A DNA stretch of 64,000 nucleotides from the NCBI RefSeq assembly GCF_009671205.1, contig NZ_CP045309.1, positions 3,844,001 through 3,908,000 of the forward strand, read 5' to 3'. The DNA comes from Micromonospora terminaliae. Its GTDB lineage: Bacteria > Actinomycetota > Actinomycetes > Mycobacteriales > Micromonosporaceae. Each line of letters starts with the position of its first letter. Within the stretch, counting starts at the first letter, position 1. The notes below the pieces were generated by a model. It saw only the letters and a list, made by a program, of their open reading frames with translations, was not told the origin of the DNA and searched no databases. Below, in pieces: positions 63,350 through 64,000 of the stretch. The position numbers were made by a program, and so were the translations under genes.

Positions 63350-64000
63350 ATGTGGGGGAATGTCGGACCGCGCGTGGCTCACCTGTCGCCGCTGGAACGG
63401 GTCCGGCTGCGCCGGGTCGCCGTCCGGTACGCCGCGCACGGCTGGGAGGTGACCCCCGGCGCCTGCCTGGCCAACAGCCGCTTCGTCTGCGGCCGGGCCG
63501 GCTGTCCCACGGTCGGCTGCCATCCCGCGCTGGAGAACTGGGAGCACGCGGCGAGCGCCGACCCGGCCCGGGTAGCCACCTGGTGGCGCAGCCGCCCGCA
63601 CGGGGTGCTGCTGCCCACCGGGCGCGCCTTCGACGTGCTGGAGGTGGCGGCCCACCTGGGCCGGCGCGTGCTGGACACGGTCGCCACCCATCCGGCCGGC
63701 TTCGGCGTACGCGGGCCGGTGCTGGTCACCCCCACGGGGCGCTGGATGTTCCTGGTCCGCCCCGGCGACCCGCTGCGCCCCGAACTGGAGCACTGTTTCC
63801 ACGTGGTCCGGCACGGGCCCGGCTCCTGGATCCCGGCCCCGCCGACCCGGTTGCCCGAGGGGACGGTCCGCTGGGCGGTCGCCCCCGAACAGGCGCGGTG
63901 GCGGCTGCCCGACTCGTACCTGGTGCAGAACGCGCTCATCGCGGCGTTACGGGCGGCCGGGATCACGCTCACCTCCGACCTGCTCCCGGGCCAGCTGCCC
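63350..64000 (+). CDS. Bifunctional DNA primase/polymerase-domain protein (N-terminal part, runs off the window)
   Basis: 217 codons are visible and the frame is open at the edge. It starts MWGNVGPRVAHLSPLERVRL, and VRYAAHGWEVTPGACLANSRFVCGRAGCPTVGCHPALENWEHAA is the beginning of an archaeo-eukaryotic primase (prim-pol) domain with three or four Cys that could bind zinc. WWRSRPHGVLLPTGRAFDVLEV holds the acidic cluster. Prim-pol proteins prime or extend DNA in replication, repair or mobile elements; the function of this one cannot be determined. AGAAGGGG lies 9 nt before the ATG. Confidence 0.8.
   Translation, partial: MWGNVGPRVAHLSPLERVRLRRVAVRYAAHGWEVTPGACLANSRFVCGRAGCPTVGCHPALENWEHAASADPARVATWWRSRPHGVLLPTGRAFDVLEVAAHLGRRVLDTVATHPAGFGVRGPVLVTPTGRWMFLVRPGDPLRPELEHCFHVVRHGPGSWIPAPPTRLPEGTVRWAVAPEQARWRLPDSYLVQNALIAALRAAGITLTSDLLPGQLP

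Overview
The window is very GC-rich chromosomal DNA (roughly 70-75 percent G+C by eye) with GTG starts and mycothiol/F420-era actinobacterial gene families. Its proteins look most like those of Micromonospora or a close Micromonosporaceae relative. Gene order supports this: a TIGR01777-type protein end, lipB, lipA, a DUF4191 protein, an RDD protein, glnA, glnE, glnA2, panB and, at the far right, the RNase H/phosphatase - zinc ribbon - Nif3 operon follow the same order as the well-known block Rv2216-Rv2230c of Mycobacterium tuberculosis. Here the block is expanded by lineage-specific genes between the conserved ones.

Layout. 1-9.4 kb: end of an epimerase-like gene, a secreted PHB-depolymerase-like esterase, two orphan membrane/secreted proteins, lipB, a VOC protein, ammonia-dependent nadE, a FUSC-type membrane protein, and a second-type (archaeal-like) aspS with a T-box leader. 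9.4-19 kb: lipA, a membrane glycosyltransferase carrying inserted repeats, a large LuxR-family ATPase regulator with a small coupled upstream gene, DUF4191, RDD and glnA with a GlnR box. 19-25 kb: GYD protein, ArsR/AHSA1 pair, two tandem MptB-like mannosyltransferases and a divergent membrane protein. 25.1-25.9 kb: gene-free repeat region. 25.9-37 kb: glnE operon, LD-carboxypeptidase, small secreted protein, VOC, WYL regulator, glnA2, glutamine-dependent NAD synthetase, panB. 37-58 kb: accessory stretch with F420 reductase, RNB ribonuclease, H1-like basic protein, several one-component regulators with visible operators, a TetX-like monooxygenase locus, gene remnants, RNase P RNA, an ECF sigma/anti-sigma pair, TauE/SafE, MFS/MarR, and an MctP-type carboxylate permease with its DUF3311 partner. 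58-64 kb: RNase H/phosphatase, zinc-ribbon, Nif3, a flavoprotein, an HTH regulator and the start of a prim-pol-domain protein.

How the genes work together. Nitrogen control is the clearest theme: glnA (GSI with the adenylylation tyrosine), glnE (adenylyltransferase/deadenylylase) and glnA2 (without that tyrosine) lie within 17 kb, and both synthetase genes have GlnR-like boxes upstream. LipB and LipA form the de novo lipoylation pathway. Two different NAD synthetases are present. The most notable regulatory feature is a T-box leader in front of the archaeal-type AspRS: the specifier position reads GAC (Asp), the tRNA-end bulge demands a G discriminator, and the antisequestrator is mutually exclusive with a helix that would hide the Shine-Dalgarno sequence.

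About twenty genes have a TANNNT -10-like hexamer 6-7 nt (in one case 9 nt) before the start codon, the arrangement of leaderless transcripts. I used it, together with Shine-Dalgarno sequences and stop/start overlaps, to choose start codons. No tRNA gene, CRISPR array, complete insertion sequence or prophage was seen.
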